Positions 42,944-51,650 of a stretch of DNA of 64,000 nucleotides are shown in pieces (the stretch's first letter is position 1; every line of letters begins with the position of its first letter). Origin of the DNA: F1-120-MAGs118 sp013360535 (GTDB lineage: Bacteria > Planctomycetota > UBA1135 > GCA-002686595); NCBI GenBank assembly GCA_026647215.1, contig JAPKHC010000008.1:1-64000 (forward strand). Reading direction: 5' to 3'. The position numbers were made by a program, and so were the translations under genes. Below the pieces are notes generated by a model, which was not told the DNA's origin, did not search any database, and saw only the letters and a program-made list of their open reading frames with translations.

Positions 42944-44538
42944 CGGGGGTTCGGCAGCCGGATCTCGAAGCGCGCACCGCCCAAGGAGCTGGTGAGCGCG
43001 GCGATGGTGCCGCCGTGTTCCTCGACCACCTTGCGACAGAACGCGAGGCCCAGCCCCGTGCCCTTGGACTTGGTGGTCGAGAAGGGTTTGAAGAGAGAGA
43101 GCTTGAGGCTCTCGGCGATGCCGGGACCGTTGTCCTCGACAGCCAAGAGCGCGCCGCCGGGAACGGCGCGGGCGCTGATCGCGATGCGTGCGCCGTCGCC
43201 GACGGCCTCGAGCGCGTTGCGGATCAGGTTGGTCAGGACTTCGTCGACGAGCTGGCGGTCGGCGCGCAGGCGCAGGCCCTGCTCGACCTCGATCCGCACG
43301 TCGCCGCCACGCTTGACGATCTCGGGCCGCTGGCTCTTCACGGCCACGTCGACGAGCTCGCGCAGGTCGAGCTCCGCCAGACGCAGGTCGAGCGGCTTGG
43401 TGAAGGACAGCGTGCGCCGCATCAGCGCCTCGAGCCGCTGCATGCGCGCCACGAGGTCCTCGAGCACCGCACGATCGTCCTCGCCGAGCTGCTTCGACAC
43501 GGCGCGCAGCGCGACGTTGACGGCGGTGATCGGGTTCTTGATCTCGTGCGCGAGCATCGCCGCGTTCTCGCCGATCGTGGCGAGCGCGCGCAGCATCGCC
43601 GTCTCGGCCCGTTGGGCGCGCTTGAGCTCGCTGATGTTGCGGCCCTCGGGAATCAGCAGCACGACTCGGCCTTCGCCGTCGCACACGGGCTTGAGCGAGA
43701 AATCGACCGTGATCGAGTCGCCGGCCGGGCCTCGCAGGATCGATTCGAAGCGCACGAACTCGCCGGCGGCGGCCTGTTGCACGGCCTGCCGGATGCGCTC
43801 CGGACCCGGGTCGGACTCCGACCACCAGACGGTCTCCCAGAACTTGCGGCCGATCGCGTCCTGACGCTGGGCCCCGACGGCGTCGAGCGCGGTCTGGTTG
43901 ATCTCCAGCACGGTCCCGTCGACGCGCAGGAGGCCCATGTACTGGTAGGAACTGTCGAAGATCGCGCGGAAGCGGCGCTCGCTCTCCGCCAGCGCGAGCT
44001 CGGCCGTCTTGCGCTGCGTGATGTCGCGGAACGAACCGATGAAGAGCGGCTCGCCACCGGGCATCTCCGCGCGCGCGACCGAGAGCTCGATCGTGATCGC
44101 GTGGCCCTGCTTGTGCAGCACCTCGAACTCGCGCGTGCGGTTGAGGATGCCCGTCACCCCGGTCTTGGAATAGTGCGTGAGGTAGCTGTCGTGCCGCGAG
44201 CGGTGCGGCTCGGGCATCAGCATCTTGATGTTGCGGCCGTAGAGCTCCTCGGGCTTGTACCCGAAGACCTTCTCGACCGAGGCGCTGGCGGTGACGATGG
44301 TGCCGCGAATGTCGATCGCGATCGTCGGGTCGAGCACCGCCGCGAGCAGGGCCCGGTAGAGATGCTCCGAAGCGACGGTCTCGGCTTGGGGGGCCGCGCC
44401 GCCTTTCGGCTTGAGGGAAGACTCGTCCGCGCGTGTCACAGCTCGCTCCTCGGACGCAGGTTTGCGCTGCGACCCCTTGGATCGCGACAGAGGCGCCGCG
44501 CCGCTGCCGGAAGGGTCTTGGAGGGGTGCGCGGAACAT
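42940..44538 (-). CDS. FixL-like PAS-PAS sensor histidine kinase
   Basis: A 532-residue soluble kinase. PAS1 (about 60-175) has the FixL-type signature MPEPHRSRHDSYLTHY; His116 and Arg136 fall at the same 20-residue spacing as the heme ligand His200 and oxygen-sensing Arg220 of Bradyrhizobium FixL. PAS2 (about 185-305) follows, then HisKA with phospho-acceptor His331 (AHEIKNP) and an NtrB-like ATPase domain (NLIRNALEA, DNGPGI, KGTGLGLAF). No membrane segment. The start at 44538 precedes a low-complexity leader. The signal could be oxygen, though similar PAS motifs also occur in proteins not shown to bind heme. Divergent from the usp gene. Confidence 0.85.
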   Translation of the reverse strand: MFRAPLQDPSGSGAAPLSRSKGSQRKPASEERAVTRADESSLKPKGGAAPQAETVASEHLYRALLAAVLDPTIAIDIRGTIVTASASVEKVFGYKPEELYGRNIKMLMPEPHRSRHDSYLTHYSKTGVTGILNRTREFEVLHKQGHAITIELSVARAEMPGGEPLFIGSFRDITQRKTAELALAESERRFRAIFDSSYQYMGLLRVDGTVLEINQTALDAVGAQRQDAIGRKFWETVWWSESDPGPERIRQAVQQAAAGEFVRFESILRGPAGDSITVDFSLKPVCDGEGRVVLLIPEGRNISELKRAQRAETAMLRALATIGENAAMLAHEIKNPITAVNVALRAVSKQLGEDDRAVLEDLVARMQRLEALMRRTLSFTKPLDLRLAELDLRELVDVAVKSQRPEIVKRGGDVRIEVEQGLRLRADRQLVDEVLTNLIRNALEAVGDGARIAISARAVPGGALLAVEDNGPGIAESLKLSLFKPFSTTKSKGTGLGLAFCRKVVEEHGGTIAALTSSLGGARFEIRLPNPR

Positions 44539-44761
44539 AGCACAGGGGCGGATCGAGCCGGGATCCAAGTGCATGCTAGGCGAGCGCGTTCGCCCCGCGC
44601 TGGGACCAAGTGCGTACCATTTCGCGGCGTTGGACGTACCGGTCTCGGCGCTGGTGCCGCGCAAGGTTCCGCGGCGCGGGGTGAGCCGTCCGCGCGCCTG
44701 CGCCGCACGTACGTCGATCGACCCGCGCGTGCGCAGGGCGTTTCGGTCGTAGAAGAACGCC

Positions 44762-46105
44762 ATGAAGCTCCTCTGCGGCATCGACTTCTCGGACGGTTCG
44801 CTGGTCGCCGCGCGGGTCGCGGCTCGTCTCGCGGGAGCGCTCGGGGCGCCGCTCGTCCTGCTGCACGCGCCGCACTTGCCGGTGCTCGCGTTGCGGCCGC
44901 AGCCGGGGGAGCGCGACGCGGAACTGGCGCGCCGCCGGGCGATGCTCGCGAGCCTTGCGAACGAGCTGGAAACGCTCGCGAAGGTGCAGGTCCAGTCCGA
45001 AGTCGCCGAGGGGTTGCCGGAGGAAGCGCTGGGTGCGGCGGCGGCCCGCTTGGGCAGCACGCTCGTCGTCGTCGGCGCCACGGGAGATCGGCCGCGCGCC
45101 GAGTGGAACCTCGGCAGCACGGCGGCGCGCACGATCAAGGGGCTCGGCCTGCCGGTGCTCGTCGTGCGCGAGGAAGCGAGCGTCGCGCGCTGGCTCGGCG
45201 AGCGCGGGACGCTGCGGCTGCTCGTCGGCGCCGGTGGCCGCGAAGGGCACCTGCCGCCGCTCGAGTGGCTCGACGTGCTGCGCAAGGCGGGCACGCTCGA
45301 AGCGAGCGCGGGCCACGTCTACCCGCCGGGTGACGAGCGCCTGCGGGACGCGAGCGAGCAGCACGAGCGCGCGCTCGCGGAGAAGATCGGAGCCGAGGCG
45401 CAGCCCTGCGGAATCCGGCGCGTGCGCATCGCACCGGGCTTCGGTCGCGTCGCCGAGCACCTGCTCGAGCTCGCCAGCGCCGAACGGGCCGAGCTCGTCG
45501 TGATCGGAACGCACCGCCGTCAGGGCTGGGATCGGCTCGTGCACGGCTCCGTGTCGCTCGACATCGTCGCCTCGGCGCGCTGCAACGTGCTCGTCGTTCC
45601 GCTCGTCCCCAAGGCCGCGCACGCTCCTTCGGAGTCGCTGCGGCGCGTGCTCGTGCCGATCGACTTCTCGCCGCTCTCGCTGCGGGCGCTGCACTGGGCC
45701 GCCCACCTCTTGCCCGCCGGCGGTCGCCTGCAGCTCGTGCACGTCGCCGCGCCCTACGTGTCGGCCGTGGTCGAGCTCGGCGCCTACGCTCCGCTCCCGC
45801 CGCTCAGCCCCGAGGAAATCGCGCGCGAACAGGGGGATGTCGAGCGCCGCCTGCGCGAGCTGATCCCCTCCGAATTCGCCGCCCGCGGCCTCGAGTTCGA
45901 CGTCGAGGCCGCCACCGGCTTCGACGCGCCCACGGCGATCGTCGAGTGCGCGACGCGCCTGGGTTCCGACCTGATCTGCATGCCGACCCACGGCCGTTCC
46001 GGCCTGTCGCGCGCGCTGATGGGCTCGGTCGCGCAGGGTGTGCTCAAGCGCTCCCCCATCCCCGTGCTGGTCGTGCCACCGCCCGAGCGCCGCCCGCGCC
46101 CGTGA
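44762..46105 (+). CDS. Triple universal stress protein
   Basis: A 447-residue protein made of three Usp-type units. Unit 1 (1-140) begins KLLCGIDFSDGSLVAARVAA and ends GLPVLVVREE. Unit 2 (about 150-285) is degenerate at its start but ends with LVVIGTHRRQGWDRLVHGSV. Unit 3 (288-440) begins RVLVPIDFSPLSLRALHWAA and has the ATP-binding end GRSGLSRALMGSV. Most Usp proteins have one or two units. It is divergent from the FixL-like kinase across 224 bp, a likely regulatory region for both. Usp proteins support survival under energy or oxygen limitation. Confidence 0.85.
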   Translation: MKLLCGIDFSDGSLVAARVAARLAGALGAPLVLLHAPHLPVLALRPQPGERDAELARRRAMLASLANELETLAKVQVQSEVAEGLPEEALGAAAARLGSTLVVVGATGDRPRAEWNLGSTAARTIKGLGLPVLVVREEASVARWLGERGTLRLLVGAGGREGHLPPLEWLDVLRKAGTLEASAGHVYPPGDERLRDASEQHERALAEKIGAEAQPCGIRRVRIAPGFGRVAEHLLELASAERAELVVIGTHRRQGWDRLVHGSVSLDIVASARCNVLVVPLVPKAAHAPSESLRRVLVPIDFSPLSLRALHWAAHLLPAGGRLQLVHVAAPYVSAVVELGAYAPLPPLSPEEIAREQGDVERRLRELIPSEFAARGLEFDVEAATGFDAPTAIVECATRLGSDLICMPTHGRSGLSRALMGSVAQGVLKRSPIPVLVVPPPERRPRP

Positions 46106-46110
46106 ACAAC

Positions 46111-46144
46111 CGAGGCCGCCCCGGAACGAACCGGAGCGGCCTCG
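46111..46144. terminator. Bidirectional hairpin between convergent usp and peroxidase genes
   Basis: CGAGGCCGC pairs with GCGGCCTCG; inside it a further CCGG pairs with CCGG around AACGAA. This 34-bp GC-rich stem lies between the stops of two converging genes (6 bp after usp, 21 bp from the peroxidase). There is no T-run. Confidence 0.65.
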
Positions 46145-46164
46145 CAGGGGGGCAGAATCCGAGC

Positions 46165-47826
46165 CTAGAAGTGCGTGATCTGGAAGGCCGACGTCGCGGA
46201 GAAGCGGCCGCCGGAGCCCGGATCGCGAACGAACCACTGGCCGAAGAGCGGGGTGCCGACGAGCGCCGGATCGTTGGGGATCTGGAGCACGACCGAGCGC
46301 CAGCCGTTGCCCGCGCCGACGCCGTTGAGCGGACCGACGCGGCGGAACTGGGTCGCCGGCGAGAAGCCGAGGTAGGCCGTCGCCTCGCCGAAGGGCGTGC
46401 CCGGGCTCGACTGCACGTCGAGCACAAGGCCCGAGAAGCCGCCCCCGAGGCCACGCTCGACGCCGACCGTGAAGCGGTCGTTGCCGATCAGGGCGGGCGA
46501 GAGCGCGACCATCTGCGGCGCGAAGAAGCCCGAGCCGAGTGTCGGGGCGCCGAAGAGCTGCGGCTGGCGCGCGGAACCCGCGTACAAGGTCGGGTGCTGG
46601 AACGGGCCGGTCGCGCTGGCGACGCGCGGGTCGGTCAGCGGGCGCTTGAGGAACGCGGCGAGCGCCGTCTGCTGCTGCGGCGTGAGGCCGAGCGGGCGGA
46701 TCAGCGGGTCCTTGTTCGGGCCGTTGAAGTCGCCGCCGCGGTTGTAGAACGCGATCACGTCCTCGATCGTCTGCGCGGAGCCGTTGTGGAAGTACGGCCC
46801 GCGGAGCTCGACGTTGCGCAGGCTCGGCACGCGCATGCGGCCCATGTCGGCGTTGTTGCCGGTGACCGCCATGCGGCCGGTGTCCTCGAACTGCGGACGC
46901 ACGCCGATGTAGCGGAAGGTCTGGTTGGTGAACAGGTTGCCGGCGTGGCACACGGCGCAGCCGTTGGCGGGGTTGGTGAAGACGCCCTGCCCCTGCAGCT
47001 CGAGCTGCGTCAGCGCACCCTGATTGCCCCCGAAGAAGGCGTCGATCGGCGCCTGGTTGGAGAACAGCGTGCGTTCGTAGCTCGCGATCGCCATCGCGAT
47101 GCGCGCGGCGGTGATGTCGGGCGTGCCGAACACCTGCTGGAAGATCGCCGGGTAGTCGCGACCGTTGATGAAGGCCGTCCAGCTGGCCGGGAGGTTCGTG
47201 GCGAGCGCGAGCGGGCGCGAGGTCGCGACGCGGCCGGAGACGTCCCCCCACGTGCGGCCGACGTGGCCCATCTCGGTCGTGTCGAGGATCGGGCCGACCG
47301 ACTGGCTCTCGAGGGCGGCGCCCCCTTGCAGCACGACCTGACCGGTGACGGGATCGGTGAACGTGCCCGAGGCGCGCCCGTCCCAGAAGAGCAGCGGCGC
47401 GTAGGCCGCGTTGATCGCCGAGGGCGACTTGCGGCCGGTGACCTGCGTGCGCAGGCCGAAGCTCGCGCTCGACTGGAAACGACCGTCGGCGAGGCTGCGC
47501 ACGACGCCGGGCGAGCCGTGGATGTCGTCGGGCGTGCCGAACAGGCCGTCGGGGCCGGGGTTGATGTTGTTGGGAGCAGCGAAGACCGAGCGCGGGTCCG
47601 AGCCACCCTTCTCCGGGATGTGGCAGGTCGCACAGGCCATCGTCTTGGTCGACGAGAGCTGCTCGTCCCAGAACAGCAGGCCGCCGAGCGAGATCTTCTC
47701 GGGCGTCTGCGGGTTGGCGGGCGGCGGCGGAGGCGGCGGGCCCAAGGGCGGCGGCGGGCCTTGCGCGAAGGCTCCCGCGGACATGGACGCGACGAAAACC
47801 AGAGCGAGAGAAAGTCGAGAAGTCAT
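46165..47826 (-). CDS. Di-heme cytochrome c peroxidase (MauG/CcpA-like), exported
   Basis: A 553-residue exported protein. A signal peptide (to about residue 22) is followed by a Pro-rich linker (22-40). Heme sites are CATCH at 65-69 and CAVCH near 290, with the conserved lead-in LGGLLFWDEQLSSTKTMACA and the end motif MRVPSLRNVELRGPYFHNGS. The enzyme domain ends near residue 400; the last ~150 residues form a separate beta-rich domain ending QWFVRD, resembling the terminal module of other secreted proteins here. The likely reaction is reduction of hydrogen peroxide or a MauG-type oxidation in the periplasm. The ATG at 47826 begins the signal peptide. Confidence 0.85.
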   Translation of the reverse strand: MTSRLSLALVFVASMSAGAFAQGPPPPLGPPPPPPPANPQTPEKISLGGLLFWDEQLSSTKTMACATCHIPEKGGSDPRSVFAAPNNINPGPDGLFGTPDDIHGSPGVVRSLADGRFQSSASFGLRTQVTGRKSPSAINAAYAPLLFWDGRASGTFTDPVTGQVVLQGGAALESQSVGPILDTTEMGHVGRTWGDVSGRVATSRPLALATNLPASWTAFINGRDYPAIFQQVFGTPDITAARIAMAIASYERTLFSNQAPIDAFFGGNQGALTQLELQGQGVFTNPANGCAVCHAGNLFTNQTFRYIGVRPQFEDTGRMAVTGNNADMGRMRVPSLRNVELRGPYFHNGSAQTIEDVIAFYNRGGDFNGPNKDPLIRPLGLTPQQQTALAAFLKRPLTDPRVASATGPFQHPTLYAGSARQPQLFGAPTLGSGFFAPQMVALSPALIGNDRFTVGVERGLGGGFSGLVLDVQSSPGTPFGEATAYLGFSPATQFRRVGPLNGVGAGNGWRSVVLQIPNDPALVGTPLFGQWFVRDPGSGGRFSATSAFQITHF

Positions 47827-47852
47827 CGAGGGGGTCTCCAAGAATCTTCCAT

Positions 47853-48683
47853 TCAAACCGAGGCAGGGGAGTTCGGCTCAGCTTCGACCGGCGGAGCGCC
47901 GCGACGGCCTCCGCGCGGGTTCACGGGGGTTCCGGCCGCGCCGCGGCGCTGCCGGCGTTCGTTGCGGGCCCGGGGAGCGGCGCCGTCGCCGTCCTGGGGC
48001 TGGGGGCGGCCCTGGGGCTGGCCCTCCGGGCGCCCGAGCGGGCGACCCTGCGGAGGAGCACCCTGAGGGCGACCCTGGGGGCCACGCTGCGGTCCGCGCT
48101 GCGGCCCACCTTGGGGCGGCTGCGGCGGCTGGCCCTGAGGTTGGCCCTGCGGGCGACCTTGGGGCTGCCCCTGACCGTGCGGACCCTGCTCGCGCCGATT
48201 CGGGCCCTGATTCGGGCCCGGATTCTGGCCCTGATCTTGGCCGGGACGGCCCTGCGGCGGTCCGAGCGGCGGGCGCTGGCCGGGACCGAGCGGCCCCCGA
48301 CCGGGACCGAAGGCGGGCGGCAGCGGGCGCTGGCCCTCGGGCCCCTGACCTTGGCCACGCCCCTGCGGCGCGAAGCCGGGGCGCCGCGGACCACCTTGGA
48401 GCGGACCAAAGCCCGGACCGGGGCGGCCTTGAGGTTCGAGGCCCTGCGGTTGCATGCCTCGAGGTTCCATGCCCTGCGGCCCGCGCTGGCGCTCGCCCTG
48501 CTCGCGCGGAGCGAACGGTGCGCCGTGCTGGCGCTGGTAGGGCGAGGACTGCCGCGCGCAGTCGGGGCAGGTGGCCTGCGCCTCGGAGCGGCCGCGGAAT
48601 TCGCGGCCTTGGCCGTGCGCGGGACCCGAACAGCCGATGGCGATCGTCAGGGCGAGGAGCGAGAGGGTGAGCGGAGTCTTCAT
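47853..48683 (-). CDS. Pro/Gln/Gly/Arg-rich exported protein
   Basis: A 276-residue protein with a signal sequence and a possible lipobox (LTIAIGCSG, Cys18). The segment at 35-45 has a CPDC pair. From residue 60 on it is almost entirely Pro, Gln, Gly and Arg in short repeats (PQGR, PQGQ, GPQ), predicted to be disordered. No family is recognised. Its stop lies 27 bp from the peroxidase start on the same strand, so the two may be cotranscribed. It is divergent from the OmpR-type regulator, whose partner kinase also has a Pro/Arg-rich external loop. Confidence 0.6.
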   Translation of the reverse strand: MKTPLTLSLLALTIAIGCSGPAHGQGREFRGRSEAQATCPDCARQSSPYQRQHGAPFAPREQGERQRGPQGMEPRGMQPQGLEPQGRPGPGFGPLQGGPRRPGFAPQGRGQGQGPEGQRPLPPAFGPGRGPLGPGQRPPLGPPQGRPGQDQGQNPGPNQGPNRREQGPHGQGQPQGRPQGQPQGQPPQPPQGGPQRGPQRGPQGRPQGAPPQGRPLGRPEGQPQGRPQPQDGDGAAPRARNERRQRRGAAGTPVNPRGGRRGAPPVEAEPNSPASV

Positions 48684-48751
48684 GGCGTCTTGGGGGTGGG
48701 GTGCGGGCGGAAGGCACGCTCCCCCACGGCGACAACCATCGCCCCGAGTTC

Positions 48752-48820
48752 TTTCGCAACTCTGAAGCGCGCGCGGAATTTCGAAATTTCCCGCGCGCGC
48801 GTCGCTTCAGGATTTCGCAA
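48752..48820. promoter_or_regulatory. Large palindrome in a divergent promoter
   Basis: A dyad is centred on TTTCGAAA near 48783: CTGAAGCG and a CGCG run on the left (from 48762) mirror a CGCG run and CGCTTCAG on the right (to 48810). An outer direct repeat TTTCGCAA occurs at 48752 and 48813. It lies between the divergent lipoprotein gene and the response regulator, so it is a good operator candidate, perhaps for autoregulation. Confidence 0.5.
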
Positions 48821-48856
48821 GGTTCGGGGACGATCGTGAGTCGGCCGGAGCCCCGC

Positions 48857-49531
48857 GTGAGCCATCGAATTCTTGTCGTCGAGGACGATCCCAAGCTCGG
48901 GGCGCAGATCGCGCAGCACCTGAAGGAAGCCGGTTTCGAGCCGCACTGGCTCGAGCGCGGCGACGATGCGCTCGCGGTCGAACCGCGCGACTACGCGCTC
49001 GGCATCCTCGACCTGATGCTGCCGGGCGCGTTCGGGCTCGATGTGCTCAAGCACCTGCGGCGCCACTCGGACTTGCCCGTGCTCGTGCTCTCCGCGAAGA
49101 ACGACACGGCGGTCAAGGTGCGTGCGCTCGAGCTCGGCGCCGACGACTACGTCACGAAGCCCTTCTGGCCGGAGGAGCTGCTCGCGCGCGTCACGGCGCG
49201 GCTGCGGCGTCCGGCGCTGGCGCGCAACGGCACGATCTCGCACGGTGGGCTCGAGCTCGACGTCGACGGCCGCACGCTGAAGGTCGATGGCGCGCCGGTC
49301 GAGCTGACACGCGTCGAGTTCGAGATGCTGCTCGCGCTCGCGCGGCGACCGGGGCAGGCGCTGTCGCGCGCGTGGCTCGCGGAAAACGTGCTCGATCCCG
49401 AGCGCGACGGCACGGAACGCACGCTCGATGTGCATGTCTCGCGCTTGCGCAAGAAACTCGGCGCCCGCGGCGCGCTCGTCGCGACCGTGTGGGGCGTCGG
49501 TTATCGCCTCGACGCGCCGGAGGGCGCTTGA
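48857..49531 (+). CDS. OmpR/PhoB-type response regulator
   Basis: A 224-residue regulator: receiver domain (acidic pair in VVEDDP; phospho-acceptor Asp in LGILDLMLPG; Lys in VTKPFWP) and a C-terminal winged helix (VELTRVEFEMLLALARRPGQ, ending ATVWGVGYRL). The GTG at 48857 places the start just before ILVVEDD; a GTG at 48836 in frame is possible. Its TGA overlaps the TTG start of the kinase, so the pair is coupled. Candidate target: the palindrome upstream and the divergent lipoprotein/peroxidase genes. Confidence 0.87.
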   Translation: MSHRILVVEDDPKLGAQIAQHLKEAGFEPHWLERGDDALAVEPRDYALGILDLMLPGAFGLDVLKHLRRHSDLPVLVLSAKNDTAVKVRALELGADDYVTKPFWPEELLARVTARLRRPALARNGTISHGGLELDVDGRTLKVDGAPVELTRVEFEMLLALARRPGQALSRAWLAENVLDPERDGTERTLDVHVSRLRKKLGARGALVATVWGVGYRLDAPEGA

Positions 49532-51018
49532 AGCTGCGCGCGCGGCTCGCGCTGGTCGTGCTCGTCACCGCGCTGCCGGTGATCGGCGGCATCGTGTTCC
49601 TGCAGCAGCGCCTGCAGTGGAACGCGGTCGAGCAGTCGCTCGCCGACTATGCCTTCGATCGCATGCAAGGCGGCGGACGCGAGGCCTGCGAGAACGCGCC
49701 GGAGTCGTTTCCGTTCCGGCCGGGCGCGCGCCAGCCCGAGCGCCTGCCCGGACCGCGGGGAGCGCCGCCGCGCCTGCGACCCGGCGGACCGCCCGAGCCG
49801 CTGGCGCGGGGCCCGGAGGCGCCGCCGCGTGGACCGGCGGAGCCGCTCAATCCCGAAGTGCGCACGGAACTGTGGGCCTACTCGCCCGACTTCACGTCGC
49901 GCAACCGCGAGGCGCCGACGTTTCCGGTCGAAGTGCGCGAAGCGTTGCTCGCGGGCGAGCCGCACGCGAGCGTGGAGTGGTTCGTGCCGGAGCGCAACGG
50001 CATCGCCGTCGGCGTCAAGATGCCGTGGGACACCGGGCCGTGCGCTTACATGTTCGTGCGGCGCTCGCGCGTGAGCCCACCGCAAGCGCAGCGCGACTTG
50101 CTGATCGGCACGGCGACCGTGCTCGCGGTGCTGCTCGGCGCGGTGATGGTCGGTGCGGGGCCGCTCGTGGCGCGCGTGCGGCGACTGACGGCACAGGTGC
50201 GTGCCTCGGCGGCCGCACGTTACGCGACGCCGGCGGAGGTGACGGGCAGCGACGAGATTTCCGACCTCGCGAGCGCGTTCAACTCCGCCGCGGGCGAGGT
50301 GCGTGCGAGCATCGAGACGATCGAGAACCGCGAGCGCACGCTGCGGCAGTTCGTCGAGAACACCACGCACGACGTGATGGTGCCGCTGACGGTGCTGCAG
50401 GGCCACTTGACGACGTTGCGGCGGCGCTTCGAGAGCGCACAAGGCGAAGAGCGGGTCGTGCTGCTCGAGGCGCTGCAGGAAGCGCACTACATGGCCTCGC
50501 TGATCCACAACCTCTCGGCGGCGGCGCGACTGGAGAGTGCGGCGGTCGAGCTCGAGCGCCATCGCGTCGACCTCGTCGCGCTGGTCGAGCGCGCCGTCGC
50601 GCGCCACGCGCCGATCGCGCGCGCTCGCGGGCTCGCCCTCGAACACGCCGTGCCGCCGGAGCCGGTCGCGACCGCGGGCGACGTCACGCTGCTCGAGCAG
50701 GCCGTTTCCAACCTGATCCACAACGCCGTGCGGTACGTCGAGCCCGGTGGGCACGTCGCGGTCGTGCTCGAGACGCGCGACGGCCGTTTTGCGCTGCGGG
50801 TGCTCGACGATGGTCCCGGAATTCCGCCGGAGCTGCGCACGCGCGTGTTCGAGCGCGCCTTCCGCGCCGACGGAGCGCGCTCGCGGCATCCGGGCGGGCT
50901 CGGGCTGGGGCTCACGATCGCCCGCGACGTGCTCGAGCGGCACGGCTTCGAACTCGAGCTGCGCCAGCCGCCGGAGGGCGGCACCGAGTTCGAGATCCGC
51001 GGCCCGCTCGAAGCGTGA
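49528..51018 (+). CDS. Membrane sensor histidine kinase
   Basis: A 496-residue kinase. The start is a TTG at 49528 in a TTGA overlap with the regulator. Two membrane helices (about residues 5-25 and 190-212) enclose an external domain whose first half is very Pro/Arg/Gly-rich (about residues 60-110). A HAMP linker follows, then HisKA with His in TTHDVMVPL and an ATPase domain (NLIHNAVRYV, DDGPGIP, GGLGLGLTIA). The unusual Pro-rich external segment recalls the secreted PQGR protein encoded next door. Confidence 0.85.
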   Translation: MKLRARLALVVLVTALPVIGGIVFLQQRLQWNAVEQSLADYAFDRMQGGGREACENAPESFPFRPGARQPERLPGPRGAPPRLRPGGPPEPLARGPEAPPRGPAEPLNPEVRTELWAYSPDFTSRNREAPTFPVEVREALLAGEPHASVEWFVPERNGIAVGVKMPWDTGPCAYMFVRRSRVSPPQAQRDLLIGTATVLAVLLGAVMVGAGPLVARVRRLTAQVRASAAARYATPAEVTGSDEISDLASAFNSAAGEVRASIETIENRERTLRQFVENTTHDVMVPLTVLQGHLTTLRRRFESAQGEERVVLLEALQEAHYMASLIHNLSAAARLESAAVELERHRVDLVALVERAVARHAPIARARGLALEHAVPPEPVATAGDVTLLEQAVSNLIHNAVRYVEPGGHVAVVLETRDGRFALRVLDDGPGIPPELRTRVFERAFRADGARSRHPGGLGLGLTIARDVLERHGFELELRQPPEGGTEFEIRGPLEA

Positions 51019-51036
51019 GCCGCGGCTCGCCGCCGT

Positions 51037-51549
51037 TCAGAGCGCCTCGGAGACGGCGCGCGCGATGTCGAGCGTCGTCACGATGCCGACCAGCTTGCCG
51101 TAGTCGACCACCATCGCGCGGTGGATGTGCTCCTTCACGAACAGCGCGCAGATCTGCTTGAGCGCGAGGTCGGGCGCGATCGTGATGACGTCGGTGCTCA
51201 TCAGCTCCGAGACCGTCGCCGACTGCAGCACGTCGGGGCTGTAGTCCTCCATCGAGAAGACCACTTCCTCGTCGTCGTAGTCGTCGTTCGAGGCGTCCCC
51301 CATCGGGTACTCGCCGCCCGAGCCCTCCAGACGCCCGTTGCGCAGGTTCTCGGGCCGCGCGATGTCGAAGGCCGACAGCACGCCGACGAGCTTCCCGTTG
51401 CGATCGACCACGGGAGCGCCGCTGATGTGCAGCTCGGCGAAGCTCGTCACGGCTTCTTCGACCGTCGTGCCCGGCTCGAGCTTGAAGACGTTGCTGCGCA
51501 TGATGTCGCGCGCTTTCAGCGTGCCCAGTGCATTCTTGGTCGTGCTCAT
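51037..51549 (-). CDS. Two-CBS-domain protein
   Basis: A 170-residue protein with two CBS domains: residues 12-70 (ARDIMRSNVFKLEPGTTVEE, then GAPVVDRNGKLVGVLSAFDI) and 110-168 (VSELMSTDVITIAPDLALKQ, then RAMVVDYGKLVGIVTTLDI). An acidic insert of about 35 residues (DDYDDEEVVF) separates them. CBS pairs bind adenine nucleotides and sense energy state. It stands alone, converging with the kinase gene. It belongs to the same class of hypoxia/stress genes as Usp and Hsp20. Confidence 0.85.
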   Translation of the reverse strand: MSTTKNALGTLKARDIMRSNVFKLEPGTTVEEAVTSFAELHISGAPVVDRNGKLVGVLSAFDIARPENLRNGRLEGSGGEYPMGDASNDDYDDEEVVFSMEDYSPDVLQSATVSELMSTDVITIAPDLALKQICALFVKEHIHRAMVVDYGKLVGIVTTLDIARAVSEAL

Positions 51550-51650
51550 GATGGCCCTCCTCGGTCAACCTGAACGTAGACGCACGGGCCGCAGCGCGCG
51601 TCCGCACGCGAGACGTACGGGGCGACGGAAACTCTGCGTACGAGCCGCGC

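Noticed and set aside
47910..48670. The repetitive stretch as a CRISPR array or minisatellite
   Set aside because: The repeats are codon-level PQGR/PQGQ variation of a continuous reading frame; there are no regular spacers.
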